The notes under the pieces: model-generated
What the model saw: the letters and a program-made list of their open reading frames with translations, nothing else
The model's database searches: none
Told to the model about the DNA's origin: nothing
Position numbers and translations under genes: made by a program
In this document: positions 12,503-23,483 of the stretch, piece by piece
Layout of the letters: each line of letters begins with the position of its first letter
How positions within the stretch are numbered: position 1 is the first letter of the stretch
Assembly: GCA_000827495.1 (NCBI GenBank)
Contig: KN817546.1
Location: 159,098 to 223,097 of the forward strand
DNA length: 64,000 nt
Direction of reading: 5' to 3'
From: Hypholoma sublateritium FD-334 SS-4
Lineage: Eukaryota > Basidiomycota > Agaricomycetes > Agaricales > Strophariaceae

Positions 12503-13310
12503 TCACGTTTCTTTGTCTAATCTTGCGAGACCTGCGAGGATCTGCACCCCGGCCTTGGCGCCGTCTACCACGCGAACAGGCCCGAGGCCGGCCTCGGCCA
12601 CGCCCTGGTGGACGAGGGGCTCCATCCCCGCCATTCCTAGCATACAACGCAGCATCAGAGCTGCACGCCGACAACGGAGGTCCACACGCACCCGCACACC
12701 CGAGAATGATAACATCCGCGCCCTGCGCCGCGCTCCGTGCGCTCGCGGCCTTGACCTTGGCCTCGACGACGTCGCGCGCGCCGCCCTGGAACTCGAGCAC
12801 GGCGACGCCGCACGCGACGACGCCCGCGAAGCGCTCGGACGGCGCGCCGAGCACGTTGCGCACCTCCGTGTAGTGCGCGTACTTGTACCCCGCGCCGGAG
12901 GTGACGATCCCGAAGCGCTGTCCGACGAGCAGCGCGTGCGCGATGGCGCCCTCGAGGATGTTGAGCGTGGGCTTGCGCGAGGCCTCGCGCAGGAGGTGCG
13001 TGAGCGGGTGGTCGGAGACTGGGGGGTGTTAGCGCTTGGGGTTGGGGATGTGCATGGGGGGAGGCGCACAGCAGCAGACGAGGAAGCCGTCGAAGGCGTC
13101 GAGCAGGCCGCGCGCGGTGAGGTCGGCGAGGCACGCGGCGGCGCTGAGGACGCCGGTGGTCGCGTCGGAGATCGCGGACGGCGCGCTGGGCGGGGCGGTG
13201 TAGAACTCAAGCGTGGTGCCAGGCGGCGGGGGCAGGATCGCGCGCAGGCCGTCGGTGACGGATGCGGTCGAGTTGGGGTTGATGACGAGCAGCGCGACGG
13301 TTCCTGACAT
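12503..13310 (-). CDS. Asp/Glu/hydantoin racemase family protein, Dcg1-like, 3 exons
   Basis: Model: complement(join(12503..12636, 12692..13018, 13070..13310)), 233 aa, close to yeast Dcg1 (244 aa). Markers in order: LLVINPNSTASVTDGL at the N terminus, the first cysteine region at GFLVCCFSDHP, FGIVTSGAGYKY, and the second catalytic-type cysteine at DVIILGCAGMAGMEP. A two-cysteine active site is the hallmark of this racemase superfamily. The fungal members are linked by homology and, in yeast, by gene clustering to allantoin/hydantoin metabolism. The actual substrate is not shown by the sequence and no allantoin genes are nearby. The last intron places an in-frame GCAG|GMAG junction that fits the family well. 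Confidence 0.88.
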
Positions 13311-13363
13311 TGCGGTGGCGGCGGGAGATCTACTTCTGAAGCGGAGGAGGTTGGGAGGAGGCG

Positions 13364-13374
13364 GATAAATATAA
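13364..13374 (-). promoter_or_regulatory. TATA-like box of the racemase gene
   Basis: Read on the minus strand the site is CTTATATTTAT, about 55 nt upstream of the ATG at 13310. Confidence 0.45.
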
Positions 13375-14401
13375 GATACGGTCATGTGACGATCAATCGA
13401 TGGCCGCTTGCGCCAAAAAAAGTTCGGGCTGGAGATCAACCCAGTCATCGCTGGTGCGCTGTCTCTGTATCGTCAACCTCTCTTCTGCCGCCCTATCTTC
13501 CGTTATGGGGACAGCCGTCTGCATGGAATTGTGTGTAGGTTTCTGTGGCCGTGATGCATCCCTGGGCGATGAGGGACGCACTTGGTCACGGGGCACGCAC
13601 GACTGACTCATGCCCGCGCTGACTCGCGGCGCTGCCTCGATGGCGTCCTGCTTGCAGGTCCCCACGATGCCTGCGCCTTCTTGCCTACGCTCATGTCTGT
13701 CTGTACGCTCGCGGAGTTCGTCTCCTTATCGATGATATCCGATTGTCCTCCCGGATGCACGTCGGATCCCTAGAGGCGCGCGCAGAGCGCGATCCTTTAC
13801 TACCCCCGCAAATGGGCTGTAGCCATCAGGTGCGCGGCGGGCGATTGGGCCAGACACTGTTTGCTGACGCCTTTGGATTGTACTGTCCCGCAGCTTAGGG
13901 CATTTATAATAGCAACTTTGCGCTGATCAATCTAAGGAGGCACGTTCGACATCACCGTAAAAGGTGTCCCTGGTAAGTCATCCTCCTGCTATGTGCATTG
14001 CATTTTAAAATCAAATATCATAATTAGGAGAACGAATGTGTCTGTATGTTTGTGCAGGAAGGATAGCTATGGTGCATCTGTCGCATTGGAATGATACAGT
14101 GGCCGTGAAAGGACACGAATTTATAGATACAGAGGTAAGCACCCGGGAATCCTCATTCGATGCAGTTAACCGTAGCAAAATAGAAAAAGAAAGGCGCCGG
14201 GCAGATATGGTACAAGAAGGGAACTAGGAGCCGAAACAAGCATCGTCCAGGCTGGTTTAAGTTAATTATGGGGCGGGAATAGGCATCATAGGCAGGCAAG
14301 CAAGCAGGAACGAATATGGGTGGGTATGGAGCAGGGACTGGGGTATCGAGGTTAGAACGGACGGTGCGCGGACATGTGCGAAAACGGCTGACTTTGATCG
14401 C
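13375..14401. other. Intergenic, no supported gene
   Basis: Upstream region of the racemase and 3' flank of the Maf1 gene. The short reading frames on both strands overlap each other and have no family motifs. I saw no tRNA-like B box or repeat. Confidence 0.5.
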
Positions 14402-15490
14402 TCAGTGGCCATGGCCGTGGAGTCCCAGGGTCCGAGCGCCGAGCCCGGCACCGCCCTCCCAGCCGGTGAAGCGCTCGTTGGAGACGGGCGAATCCTCGTC
14501 GTCGCTCGCGTACATCCGGCCGATGCCCCGGGAGCGGGCCCAGCACGAGATGAAGAGGATACGCTTCTTCTTGCGGTTGAGGAAGAACCAGTGGGACGAC
14601 CACAGCAGGGCGCCTCTCCTCTTCAGGCGCAGGCTCGCGGGCGGCGACAAATCATCGAGGTCGTCGAAGGCGGAGTAGTTGATGGCGGCGCGCGGCGTCG
14701 GCGGGGGGATCTTGGCGCTGCGGCTGTACTGCCTCGGCTTCAGCTCGTCGACGTCGTAGTTGTCGAACTCGAAGGTGCCGTCCTCGTCGCTGGAGGACGC
14801 CTCGTCGGCGACGGACGCGACGTCGTCCTCGTCGTCGGAGAAGTCGTTTGCGTGGGGGTCGGCGTCGATCTCGGGGGTGTACGAGAAGACCTCGCACTCC
14901 GATAGGCCGATCACGTCGTCGATGAGGCGGAAGAGGGTGGGGTGGGTGCCGGAGACGATGGGCGGCGGGGCGAGCGGGCTGAGGAGGCGGCGCTCGTACG
15001 GCGAGGACGAGCTGGGCTCGGTGGACGGGAAGAAGTCCGCGGAGGTCGGTGGGTAGGACGAGTAGGAGCGCGGGGCGCTGGACCCCGCCCGCTGCGGGGC
15101 GATAAGGGTGTTGCTGAGCGCGTTGAGGATGCTGGCGCCGCCGGCCTCCTTGACGAAGTGCGAGGGGCGGACGTCGGAGAACTCGTGGTCGGGGAAGGCG
15201 ACGTTGAGGGTTGCGATGAGGAGGAAGAGGGTCTTGCGGGAGGCCTGCTTGTCGATGGGCCCGAAGGGGGTCATCTCTGCCTCGCGGTCGAGGGCGAGCC
15301 ACGACGGCAGCGGCGGCGAGTGCGAGACGTCGTCCTGGTAGGCGCTCTCGAGCGTCTTGAAGAGCTTCTTGTCGCGCTTGATGTTCTTGCAGCTGTACGC
15401 CTCCATGCGCGTGTGCACGGCGCACTCGGGGCCCTCGTGCGTCAGCGACTGCGCCAGGCTCGACAGCGCCGGGATCTCAATGTACTTCAT
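14402..15490 (-). CDS. MAF1: Maf1, repressor of RNA polymerase III
   Basis: Single exon, 362 aa. The conserved pieces are in the right order: MKYIEIPALSSLAQSL at the start, HTRMEAYSCKNIKRDKKLF (A box), FLLIATLNVAFPDHEFS, LFRLIDDVIGLSECEVFSY, and near the end LLWSSHWFFLNRKKKRILF with the WFF-NRK core. Maf1 binds Pol III and blocks its access to TFIIIB-bound promoters. In yeast it is phosphorylated and kept inactive in good nutrients. The Ser/Asp-rich linkers here would offer phosphosites, but that is inference. The ATG at 15490 is chosen because it starts exactly at the conserved N terminus; an in-frame ATG 66 nt upstream is less likely. The absence of introns contrasts with most neighbours. 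Confidence 0.95.
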   Translation of the reverse strand: MKYIEIPALSSLAQSLTHEGPECAVHTRMEAYSCKNIKRDKKLFKTLESAYQDDVSHSPPLPSWLALDREAEMTPFGPIDKQASRKTLFLLIATLNVAFPDHEFSDVRPSHFVKEAGGASILNALSNTLIAPQRAGSSAPRSYSSYPPTSADFFPSTEPSSSSPYERRLLSPLAPPPIVSGTHPTLFRLIDDVIGLSECEVFSYTPEIDADPHANDFSDDEDDVASVADEASSSDEDGTFEFDNYDVDELKPRQYSRSAKIPPPTPRAAINYSAFDDLDDLSPPASLRLKRRGALLWSSHWFFLNRKKKRILFISCWARSRGIGRMYASDDEDSPVSNERFTGWEGGAGLGARTLGLHGHGH

Positions 15491-15570
15491 GGCGGAGTGG
15501 TGCTGGGAAAAGGGGCGTGGCTTACATATGATCCACCTTATTTGTTGTCCGCCCAAACAGGCGCAGCCCT

Positions 15571-15578
15571 ATTTATAC
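15571..15578 (-). promoter_or_regulatory. TATA box of the Maf1 gene
   Basis: On the minus strand GTATAAAT lies about 81 nt upstream of the Maf1 start codon. Confidence 0.5.
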
Positions 15579-15660
15579 ACGTCCCGCTCAGGTCTCGGCA
15601 CACGTTCGATCATCCGCTCTATATATGCGCCAACTTGGGAAAACAGTGTACTCTAATAGT

Positions 15661-16670
15661 CTACAGTTTTGCGGGGACGTCCAGGGCCTGCTGGAAAATC
15701 CCAATCATCTCCCCATGAGTGACTTCATTCGAATTCGTCTTTCCAGGCAGTTCACCGAAGAACGCCCGCCAGAGCCGCCGCAAAAGCGGCTTCAAATCCT
15801 CGAAATACGGCGCAATAAGGCCCAGAATTTCCGTCTCAAACAGGTCCCTGCGGTGGAAAGAGTCCCGCTTGACCACGCCGATCCAGTAGTCCGATTCTCC
15901 ATTGTACCAGCAATGGAGTGGCGTCTCAGCAAGGACAAAGTGCTTCCGTGCGCGCCCTTTCGGCCCGTCGTAGTTGATGCAGATCCACAGCAGCATGTAG
16001 AACAGGGACTCAAAGTCGTGGTGCGGCTGACGGCGGAAGGTGTCTGCACATATGAGCTCGTCGAGCGATTTGAAGGACCGAGATGCCTGTACAAAATTCA
16101 GTACTTGTTGTTTGTATTTGCAGGTTGTGGGCTCACCGCCGGGTCTCTGTGGACTATTTTCTTGCCCTCGGCCGTTTGATTGACGAAGAACCCAACGCGG
16201 GCTATCTTCGAATGATCACCAGGCACATGGGCACCCTTCAGTGCGCCGCCTGCATAGAACTCGGATGGATCTCTAGTCGAGATCACGATGTTCTCAATGC
16301 TAATGTCGCTCAGAGTATGCTTTCTCTTCACGATGGATTTATGAACTAATATCAAGGTTCATTAGAGGAACAACTACCACACCAAAGAATGCTCACTCTT
16401 AACAGCGTCGATCAGCACGGATATCAGCTCGTGCTTCGACGCAAAGTGCGTAATGCCGACAAAGTGGGGCTTGCGCTCCGTGCGCTTGCCCGCGCACCCG
16501 GCGTCTATGCGCAGCCCAAAGTGTAGCCGGAGCGGATAAATCCCGTATTTTTCCAGCTCGTCGCCCGACGGCCTGGTCTTCACGAAACGATGGAGGTCGT
16601 TCGGTATGATGCCCGATTCTCTAACCGAAACAGCGACGTCCTCGTCGGTGAGGTGGTACAGTGGCGCCAT
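15661..16670 (-). CDS. Short FunK1-type kinase, probably a pseudokinase, 3 exons
   Basis: Model: complement(join(15661..16086, 16137..16345, 16397..16670)), 302 aa. FunK1 is a fungus-specific protein-kinase family expanded in basidiomycetes. The catalytic-loop equivalent is HTLSDISIENIVIS: Asp and the Asn five residues later are kept, but the usual His-(Arg/Gly) before Asp is Leu-Ser. The segment that normally reads Gly-Phe-hydrophobic-Ile-Asp-(Phe/Trp/His)-Asp, the DFG equivalent, is GFFVNQT, so the metal-binding Asp is missing. The C-lobe FunK1 block HHDFESLFYMLLWIC is well preserved. The protein starts only about 90 residues before the loop, so most of the N-lobe with the ATP-binding lysine is absent or highly diverged. 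It may be a degenerate gene that still has clean splice sites. Confidence 0.75.
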
Positions 16671-17137
16671 CTTGTGCTGAAGAGTATTTGTTTTCGTTTG
16701 ATAACGCGGGGCGACTTCGAGATTCCGATGACGAGGAGGGGATGTTCTGATGTTGAGTACCGGTCATCCAGCGCGGGCTATTTAACCTGCGAGCGAGACG
16801 TGCCACAGGCTGGTGGGGCCACCACTCGTGGCGCGCTGGCCCGGCAGCGCGACGCCATCAGTGGACAATGCGCGCTTGCAAGGGCGTCGATAATGGGCGT
16901 GGACTAGTGGCAGGGGCGTGGCAGGCGGATGTTGTCGCGGGACAAACGGTGGACCTCCGTGGACAAACATAACGCATGTCGCGTGGGCGAAGCGCCTGTG
17001 GCCATCGTTCTCGAAGCCACGCTTTCAGGCTTTTAATTAACGTTGTAGGGTGGTGGCAGGCACCCGTGGCCAGCTGTGAAGCGCCTCGGTGCCTCGCCGA
17101 TCGTGAGAAAGGGAGCGGCGACGAGTGCTTTCCTGAT
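16671..17137. other. Intergenic, no supported gene
   Basis: Upstream flank of the short FunK1 gene. I see no coherent coding signal, RNA gene or repeat. Confidence 0.4.
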
Positions 17138-17657
17138 TCAACTGTGGTTTGTAACTTCGATGTTGGAGATAAAGGCGTTGAAAGAACCTCGTGTGTGTGC
17201 AGTTACACAATGGTCATCGAGATTGGCCATTTTGACTTGCCCATTGGAACTCTTGCGATGGGGCAGCACTACATTTAGACCGCTGCTCTTCATCGGGCGC
17301 CCCGCGTTTGCCAGGTCCCTTCGCACATTTCGTGCAGTTTCGCTGTGACCTGCGTTGTACATGACCGAGACAACTGCCGATTTCTGTAAGGCGGTTGTAG
17401 CGACGTTGATCATGAAAGACGTTACATACCGAAGTTTGCTGCAGCGGAAAGTGCCCCGTCCGAGGACGCGCTGGTTGGCGTTGGACGCGGTGTGAAGTAA
17501 AGCTGCTGGCTGGGCGTGCTTCCAACTCTGTGGCGCCTACTGTGGCGAGCTGATATGCAGCGTTGGGTTGTCGGGCAAGTGTTGTCATTCCCCGAGCCAG
17601 AGTTCCGGGGGCAAATTGCCCGAGGGAGCGTGAGCTAAGTATACGCCGCGAAGCCAA
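17138..17657 (-). CDS. Doubtful small protein with a possible mitochondrial presequence
   Basis: Tentative model complement(join(17138..17383, 17430..17657)), 157 aa. The N terminus, MASRRILSSRSLGQ then ARGMTTLARQ, is Arg/Ser/Ala-rich without acidic residues, as in mitochondrial targeting peptides. The single intron has a good donor (GTATGT) and acceptor (TTACAG), and joining keeps frame. The rest, for example KSAVVSVMYNAGHSETARN, matches no family I know. It is short and has no distinctive domain, so it could be a chance frame next to the SCP2 gene promoter. Confidence 0.25.
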
Positions 17658-17884
17658 TCCAGTCCAGTGAGCACATTGTATTCAAAGCTCGGCCAAGAGT
17701 TCGAGAACAGGATCGCAAGCTTGTGATTAGCATGGTGGGATGAAGCAAGAGCTGGGAGGAGCTGGGGCGCCGGCGTCGGGCGAGAATTGTGGGGAACGCG
17801 CGTCACATGCGCGCAAGTATCATATGATAATGCGCCAGAATATGTAAAGCACTCCTCCTCTTTCCCTCCATCCACACCCTCGCC

Positions 17885-18498
17885 ATGTCCGACGATATCA
17901 AAGCCCCCGGATTCCAGGTCAGTCGCCCCACCCCACCCCGCAGCACCCTCCAACGCGCTGACGCCCGCCGCCCGCCGCCGCACAGGCCTCGGAGCTCATC
18001 GCCTCGCTGCAAACCGCCTTCGCGAAGTACACAGACGCGGAGAAGCAGGCGCTGATCAAAAAGGTGCGTGGATCGCGCACCTGGGCGGACGCGCGGTGCT
18101 GATTGCGCGGCAGACGAACGGCATCTTCGAGCTCCAGGTCAGCAACGACGCCAAGGAGACGGTGACATGGACGATCGACGCGAAGAAGAGCGGGTCCGTG
18201 TACAAGGGCAAAGCGACCCCTAAGGCGGACGTCACCATCATCCTCGCCGACGAGACGCTCATCGACCTCGCGAGCGGAAAGGTGCGGGGGTCTGACATCT
18301 GCTTCGGGGAGTTATATTGACTGGCCTCGCGCAGCTCAACGGCCAGAAGGCGTTCATGACTGGCAAGCTAAAGACCCGTGGAAACATGATGCTCGCCACG
18401 AAGCTGGACGCGGTCCTTAAGGTAGAGTTGTCTCACATATTCTTCTGCCTTTCAGAAACTCAAAATCTGCATCACAGGGCGCGAAGGCCAAGCTTTAG
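17885..18498 (+). CDS. SCP2 sterol-carrier domain protein, 5 exons
   Basis: Model: join(17885..17917, 17986..18063, 18114..18281, 18335..18421, 18478..18498), 128 aa, the usual size of a stand-alone SCP-2 protein. Family blocks are all present: NGIFELQVSNDAKETVTWT, SGSVYKGKATPKADVTIIL, then LASGKLNGQKAFMTGKLK and KTRGNMMLATKLDAVLKGA, ending in AKL. The C-terminal Ala-Lys-Leu is a variant type-1 peroxisome targeting signal (SKL-like), so peroxisomal matrix location is likely. The fold binds sterols, fatty acids or acyl-CoAs and is thought to present lipids for beta-oxidation. The last exon is only 21 nt and supplies the targeting signal. Confidence 0.93.
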
Positions 18499-18792
18499 AC
18501 CCATTATTTATCATTCAATATGTAAAAACATCATAATATATTCATCATTCATCGAACGCAACGCGGGCGTAGTTATTATTCTCCGCTGCAGATGATTGAA
18601 CAAATCATAGGCATTGGCGTCAAATATAGGGAATGAACGACTAGTGTTCAATAACATTTCCAATTAATGTAAATAAAGGAGGGGTGGGTGTAAATATACA
18701 ACTCTAGCGAGCTAAAAATTAGAGATCCGGATAATTCACAAAATATATGTAGAGCCTATGGACGGATAATGAAAGGAAACCTGCATGTATGC

Positions 18793-21787
18793 TCAGAAAA
18801 CGCCGCCGAAAAGACCTCTGTGCCGACGAGGTGCTGGCTGGGGATCTGCACGAAGGGTCGAGAGACTGTTCAGCTGCTTCATGACCTCTTCGAGCTTGTC
18901 CTTGCGGTCTTGGAGGTCGAGATGCCGTCGGACGATTGGGTTCTCACGAGCGAACTCGACGATTTCCTTTCGGTCTAGGTCGTACAGGAGTCGCGAATCA
19001 ATCTCACGAGGGAACTGTTAAATGTTAATCAGCTCTAGGCAATGAAAAATGATGCAAGCCACTGACTTGGTAGAAGAATTGGTCCAGGAGTTCGATGTTG
19101 ATGAACATGGAGGAGGTGTATGCGAGTTTGTCCGCGACGACATTGAGGAACGCTTCTGGGCAGAACACCTCACTTTGCGGGCCAGCACGGCATCTCTTGG
19201 ACTTCAATGCCATGATGCGGAGCTTGAGGATGCTCAGGCGATCACTATACATCATCGCGTACCGTGCTAGATGAATTAATTAGGATACGCATATATGCGA
19301 CGGCCGACAGACTCACCATCTACAAGCTGCGCAGGAGGGTAACGGTACGACTCCAGCGGCTTGTCCTCGGCGACCTCCTGCCCGTTATCCGTACCCTCCG
19401 CCCGCTTGAGCGCCTGCGCCTTCTGCTGCTCCTCCAACGACTTCACATACCCAATCAAGCCATTTAGCCGCCGGCCGCCCCCCACCTTGCTCTTGATCTC
19501 ACGCAGCTTGAGCTCGCACATCCCGACCTCCTTCTCGAAGAGCTCGACCGCCTTCTCGCGGCCCGCCTCCCACTCGCGCGGCTCGACCTCGACGTCATAC
19601 TTGTACGGCTTGATGCAGTTCTCGACCTGGTCCGACGTCACGCCGATGCGGTCGCGCAGGATCATGTGCGAGAACTCGGTGAGGCGCTCCGCGGCGCGTG
19701 GGTGGAAGTTGAACGGCTCGCCCGCGGCGATCGAATCGATGAGCGCGCGCAGGCCGTCTGCGACGAGCAGCGTCGAATCGCGCCCGACGCCGGACTTGGT
19801 GAGGAGCGACGCGGCCGCCTCGAGCTTGTGCCGCCAGTACGGCTCCACGTCCTCGGGCTTGACCTTCGGGTCGCCCGCGAGCACGCCGAGTTCCGGCGCG
19901 CGCTTGTCGAGCCAGTAGAGCTGCTCGAGCACGTCCATCACCTTGTCCTCGAGCATGTTCTTGAGCTTCGCGCGGATGATGGGGCGCCGGAACTGCTGCG
20001 TGTACTCTTTGAAGCGTGCCTTGAGGCTGTCCATTGTCTCGGCGACGTACGACTCGGCCGTTATCCGCCGGTCATTGTACTGTACTTTGAACTGGTATGT
20101 TGCCTCCTCCAGTTCCATCTGGACAGCGTTGGTGATTCCATGGAGAGACGAGGCCATCGACGACTCTAGCACTTCCATGAGTCGGCGACGCAGCGTATCT
20201 GTACCAACCATCAGGGACGACTGGGCCCCAAAGACGTCTTTGTGCGCGCCGAAGTAATCATTCTCGCTGCGCTGAGCAAGGAGCGCGGTAGATTCTTTCT
20301 TGGCTTGTTTACCATTCGACTTGGCCACGACGCCAACGTATCCGAGGTGCAGAGGATAGCGGTTACCAGAAAGAATTCCCGCGCCCTGCTCTGCAGGCAC
20401 CAGATCCATCTTGGTGATGACACCAATCGTCCGCAGACCGAGAGGGTCGACTTTACGGCTTGCTCGGAGGGCCGGTGAGTTGGCCAAATCGACGTCGGCG
20501 GCGCACACGGCGAGAATGATATTCGGCTCCCGGATGTACTTATCGCACAGAGCAGCGATCTTCTCCTTCAAAGTTTCTGGTTGGTCGAGGGACGAGATTT
20601 GGACATAGCCGGGAAGATCGATGAGAGTAAGGTCGGGGATATTGGGGGAGTATATTCGAAGGTCGATTGGGTCGGTGGATACAGCTTCAGTGGAGGGAAC
20701 GGAGAGGTTAAGGTCGACGAGAACACGTTGGATGTCTGAGAAGTCGGTGAGCTTCCCAAGACCCAATCCAGGGAATTCGCCATATTCGCCGGGGACTTTT
20801 CCGTCTTTGGCTGGCGTATGGATAAGAGTGAGTTCAATAGGTCGACGAGTAACCATGTTGTCGCCCCTGCCAGAGTGTTAGGTGCATTTGAATAGGATAT
20901 AGATAGAAAGGACTTACTTGGGCAAAAACTGGTGTCCCACAATTGCCTCCAACACGGAACTTTTCCCAGAGCTTTGGCTCCCAATGACCACAATACTAGG
21001 CAATTTCAGGGCGTCGTTTTGGTCTATACTCAAGAGCATAGACCGAATTTCGATGAGCTTTTTGGTGAGGTGCATCAGGCCATTCTGTCGCTCGTCCACG
21101 GTGAGACCGTCAGGTTTGCCTTTGGAATCAGATGGTGACGACATTGTGGCGGCGATGAGGGCAGCAATTGCAGCAGCATCGTTGGGCGACTTGTTGTTGT
21201 TGGAACTGCCTGATTCCTGCCTGTCTTTATCGCTTTGTTCCTCTTTCTCCCTCGCCGCGAATAAATCTTTGAAGAACTGAGGCGTATCAACTGCCGGGAG
21301 TTCAGGTAGCTTGAGTTCTGAGAGTTTTGAAGTGATAGAACTAATCCCGTCGGAAGCAGTCTCGAATACACCACTAACAGTTTCCTGTGCTGAGCCAATC
21401 CACGCGCCTGTTGTCTTCTTCATTTCTGTGTAGATGTCAATACGCATTGAAACGGGGTCCAGACCGACGCGCACCTTCAAATTTATAATTGGCATACCCA
21501 AAGCTGCCCGCACCAATGGTAGCTCCCGCTATCGGTACACGGAAAGCGCGGGCGACAAATCGGGGTATTGAACCGTACGAGATGGCACGGACGTGCATCT
21601 GTCGGAGCATGGCGGGAGACGGGCCCGCATACTGGCGCCTGAAGGATCCCGAGGCCAGGAAAGTCGTGAATTGGCGTCGAACGGGGCGAACGTCGGCCAG
21701 TTGCCTGCGTGAATTGTGTAGGCCATAGGTGACGACCTTCTGGGAGGTCAAGGCAGCAGCGATGCGCCGCTTGATATGGGCGAGCAT
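18793..21787 (-). CDS. MGM1: Mgm1/OPA1-type mitochondrial dynamin GTPase, 5 exons
   Basis: Model: complement(join(18793..19014, 19067..19266, 19317..20866, 20918..21425, 21475..21787)), 930 aa. An Arg-rich presequence ([15 protein letters not shown]) is followed by a hydrophobic segment near residues 85-100 ([19 protein letters not shown]) that would anchor the long form in the inner membrane. The dynamin GTPase domain follows: G1 [16 protein letters not shown] near residue 250, the switch [13 protein letters not shown]3 LIDLPGYVQ near 358 and G4 ITKMD. After it come the middle domain and the effector region with [16 protein letters not shown] and [16 protein letters not shown]. It fuses inner mitochondrial membranes and shapes cristae, and family members are cleaved by rhomboid protease. 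The gene converges with SCP2 and diverges from the aldolase at 21937. Confidence 0.95.
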
Positions 21788-21936
21788 GGTGGGCGCGGTT
21801 GGGGCGCAATGCCGTAGGGATGAGAGAGTGACGCCGCCGCGCTGCGAAATGTTTGCCGAGCACAACAAACAAAAATAGGAGATCTTCTCTCATAACCTCC
21901 ATTATCTAAATACGCCATCGATGGATAACGCCTCCC

Positions 21937-23027
21937 ATGCCTTCCTCTCGCCCCCCACCGCCCGGGTACTATGTCCCCGCCGTTCTCTTCTTTGACGCGA
22001 ACGAAGAATTCGATGTCCCCGCCATAAAAGCACATGTTCTGCGACTTGCTCAGGCGAGCAAGCACTCTATCTTCCCATGCAGCGGCAATTAAGAATTTCC
22101 TAGGGCGGTGTGACAGGCATATTGGTCCAGGGATCCAATGGGGAAGCACAGCACTTGTATCTATACTTATGTTTACGCGTCGTTGAATATCTCTGACAAC
22201 ATCCTAGGTCCCATGATGAACGCAAAGAAGCGATCGCGCTGACTCGCAAAACACTGGATGATAATGGCTTCAACAATGTGCTAGTTATTGCCGGAACTGG
22301 AGCGCAGTCTACCCGGGAAACGAAGAAGCTTTGCACGGACGCTAGGGATGCCGGAGCCACCTATGTCCTCGTCCTTACCCCTTCCACATGGCCCCCGCAA
22401 ATGACGCCGGAAAATATCATAAGATTCCACCGTGAAGTCAGTACTCACTACTTAATTCTATCAGACAATATTTTTACATTTCGATAGGTCGCCGATAGCT
22501 CTCCTATCCCAACCATGATCTACAACTTCCCTACCGTCACAGCTGGTTTGGACTTGGACTCTGATATCATTACCGCTCTTGCCGAGCACCCCAACATCGT
22601 TGGCACCAAACTGTCATGCGGAAATATTGGAAAACTACAACGCATCACTTCTCGTATCCCGACATCCGAGTTCGCCGTATTTGCCGGTCGCAGCGACGCG
22701 TTTCTGCATGGTTTAAATGCTGGAAGTGCGGGCACGATCGCCGCTCTGGTCAACCTTCTGCCCAAGCTACATGGCCAAATGTATCGCTTGTTCGAGGAAG
22801 GCAACCATACGGCAGCGATATCTTTGCAGGCAAAACTTGGGCACGGAGATTGGGCAGCATCCAAGGTTGGTGGCATTGGAGGCATCAAGGCGGTCGTTTC
22901 CAAGAACTTCGATTATGGAGAGCCCCATGTTCGCGGTCCCCTGAAAGCGGTGAACATCGACAACCTCGCTGCCAACAAATACTATCAGACTCTTGTTGAA
23001 CTCATTGAATTGGAGAAAACTGCGTAG
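21937..23027 (+). CDS. DapA-family (dihydrodipicolinate synthase-like) aldolase/lyase, 4 exons, one GC-AG intron
   Basis: Model: join(21937..22053, 22104..22156, 22208..22436, 22488..23027), 312 aa, the family's normal length. Marks: GILVQGSNGEAQHLS (substrate pocket), MIYNFP with the catalytic Tyr at about residue 145, and NIVGTKLSCGN with the Schiff-base Lys at about 174. Fungi make lysine through alpha-aminoadipate, so this is more likely a 4-hydroxy-2-oxoglutarate-type or related pyruvate-dependent aldolase than true DapA. The substrate cannot be read from sequence. The first intron (22054..22103) begins with GC rather than GT; that boundary is required to give HVLRLAQ|GGVTGILVQG, which fits the family exactly. 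Confidence 0.9.
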
Positions 23028-23483
23028 ACTGCAGAAATGTACACCGTCATAGGTGTATACTATGTTTCCAAATACAACTTGCGCGCGCACAAAGAATACG
23101 GAAAAAATATCTGAGAGCACGCCGCACTCAAGGGTCCAGAGGAGTTTGCCTAACGTACACCCTGTATCCACTGCGGGAATGTGCGAATACACGATGTACG
23201 CGTCGTTCCCGCTTAGGAGAGCGATGAGTCGTATTCATCCTTCTTTGCCGTCCTATAGGAGTGACAAGGGAACCCAGAAAGTCGGACATAAATTAGTACA
23301 AACGCAGCACTACCAGTGGTCGAATCCTAACACGCTCAGAATTCGAATTATATTGGCGATAGATAAATGTGCACAGAGAAAATCCAACAGAAGGTTGAAG
23401 TAGTTTACAGACGATTTCAGAAGTCGCCGAATCTGAAATATTGGCTATAAATTCCCGAGTCCAGAAACTTGAATGAGGCGCAC

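Noticed and set aside
12503..13307. Long plus-strand frame opposite the racemase gene
   Set aside because: Arg/Ala/Glu-rich mirror of a G+C-rich coding region; the minus strand has the conserved family and correct splicing.
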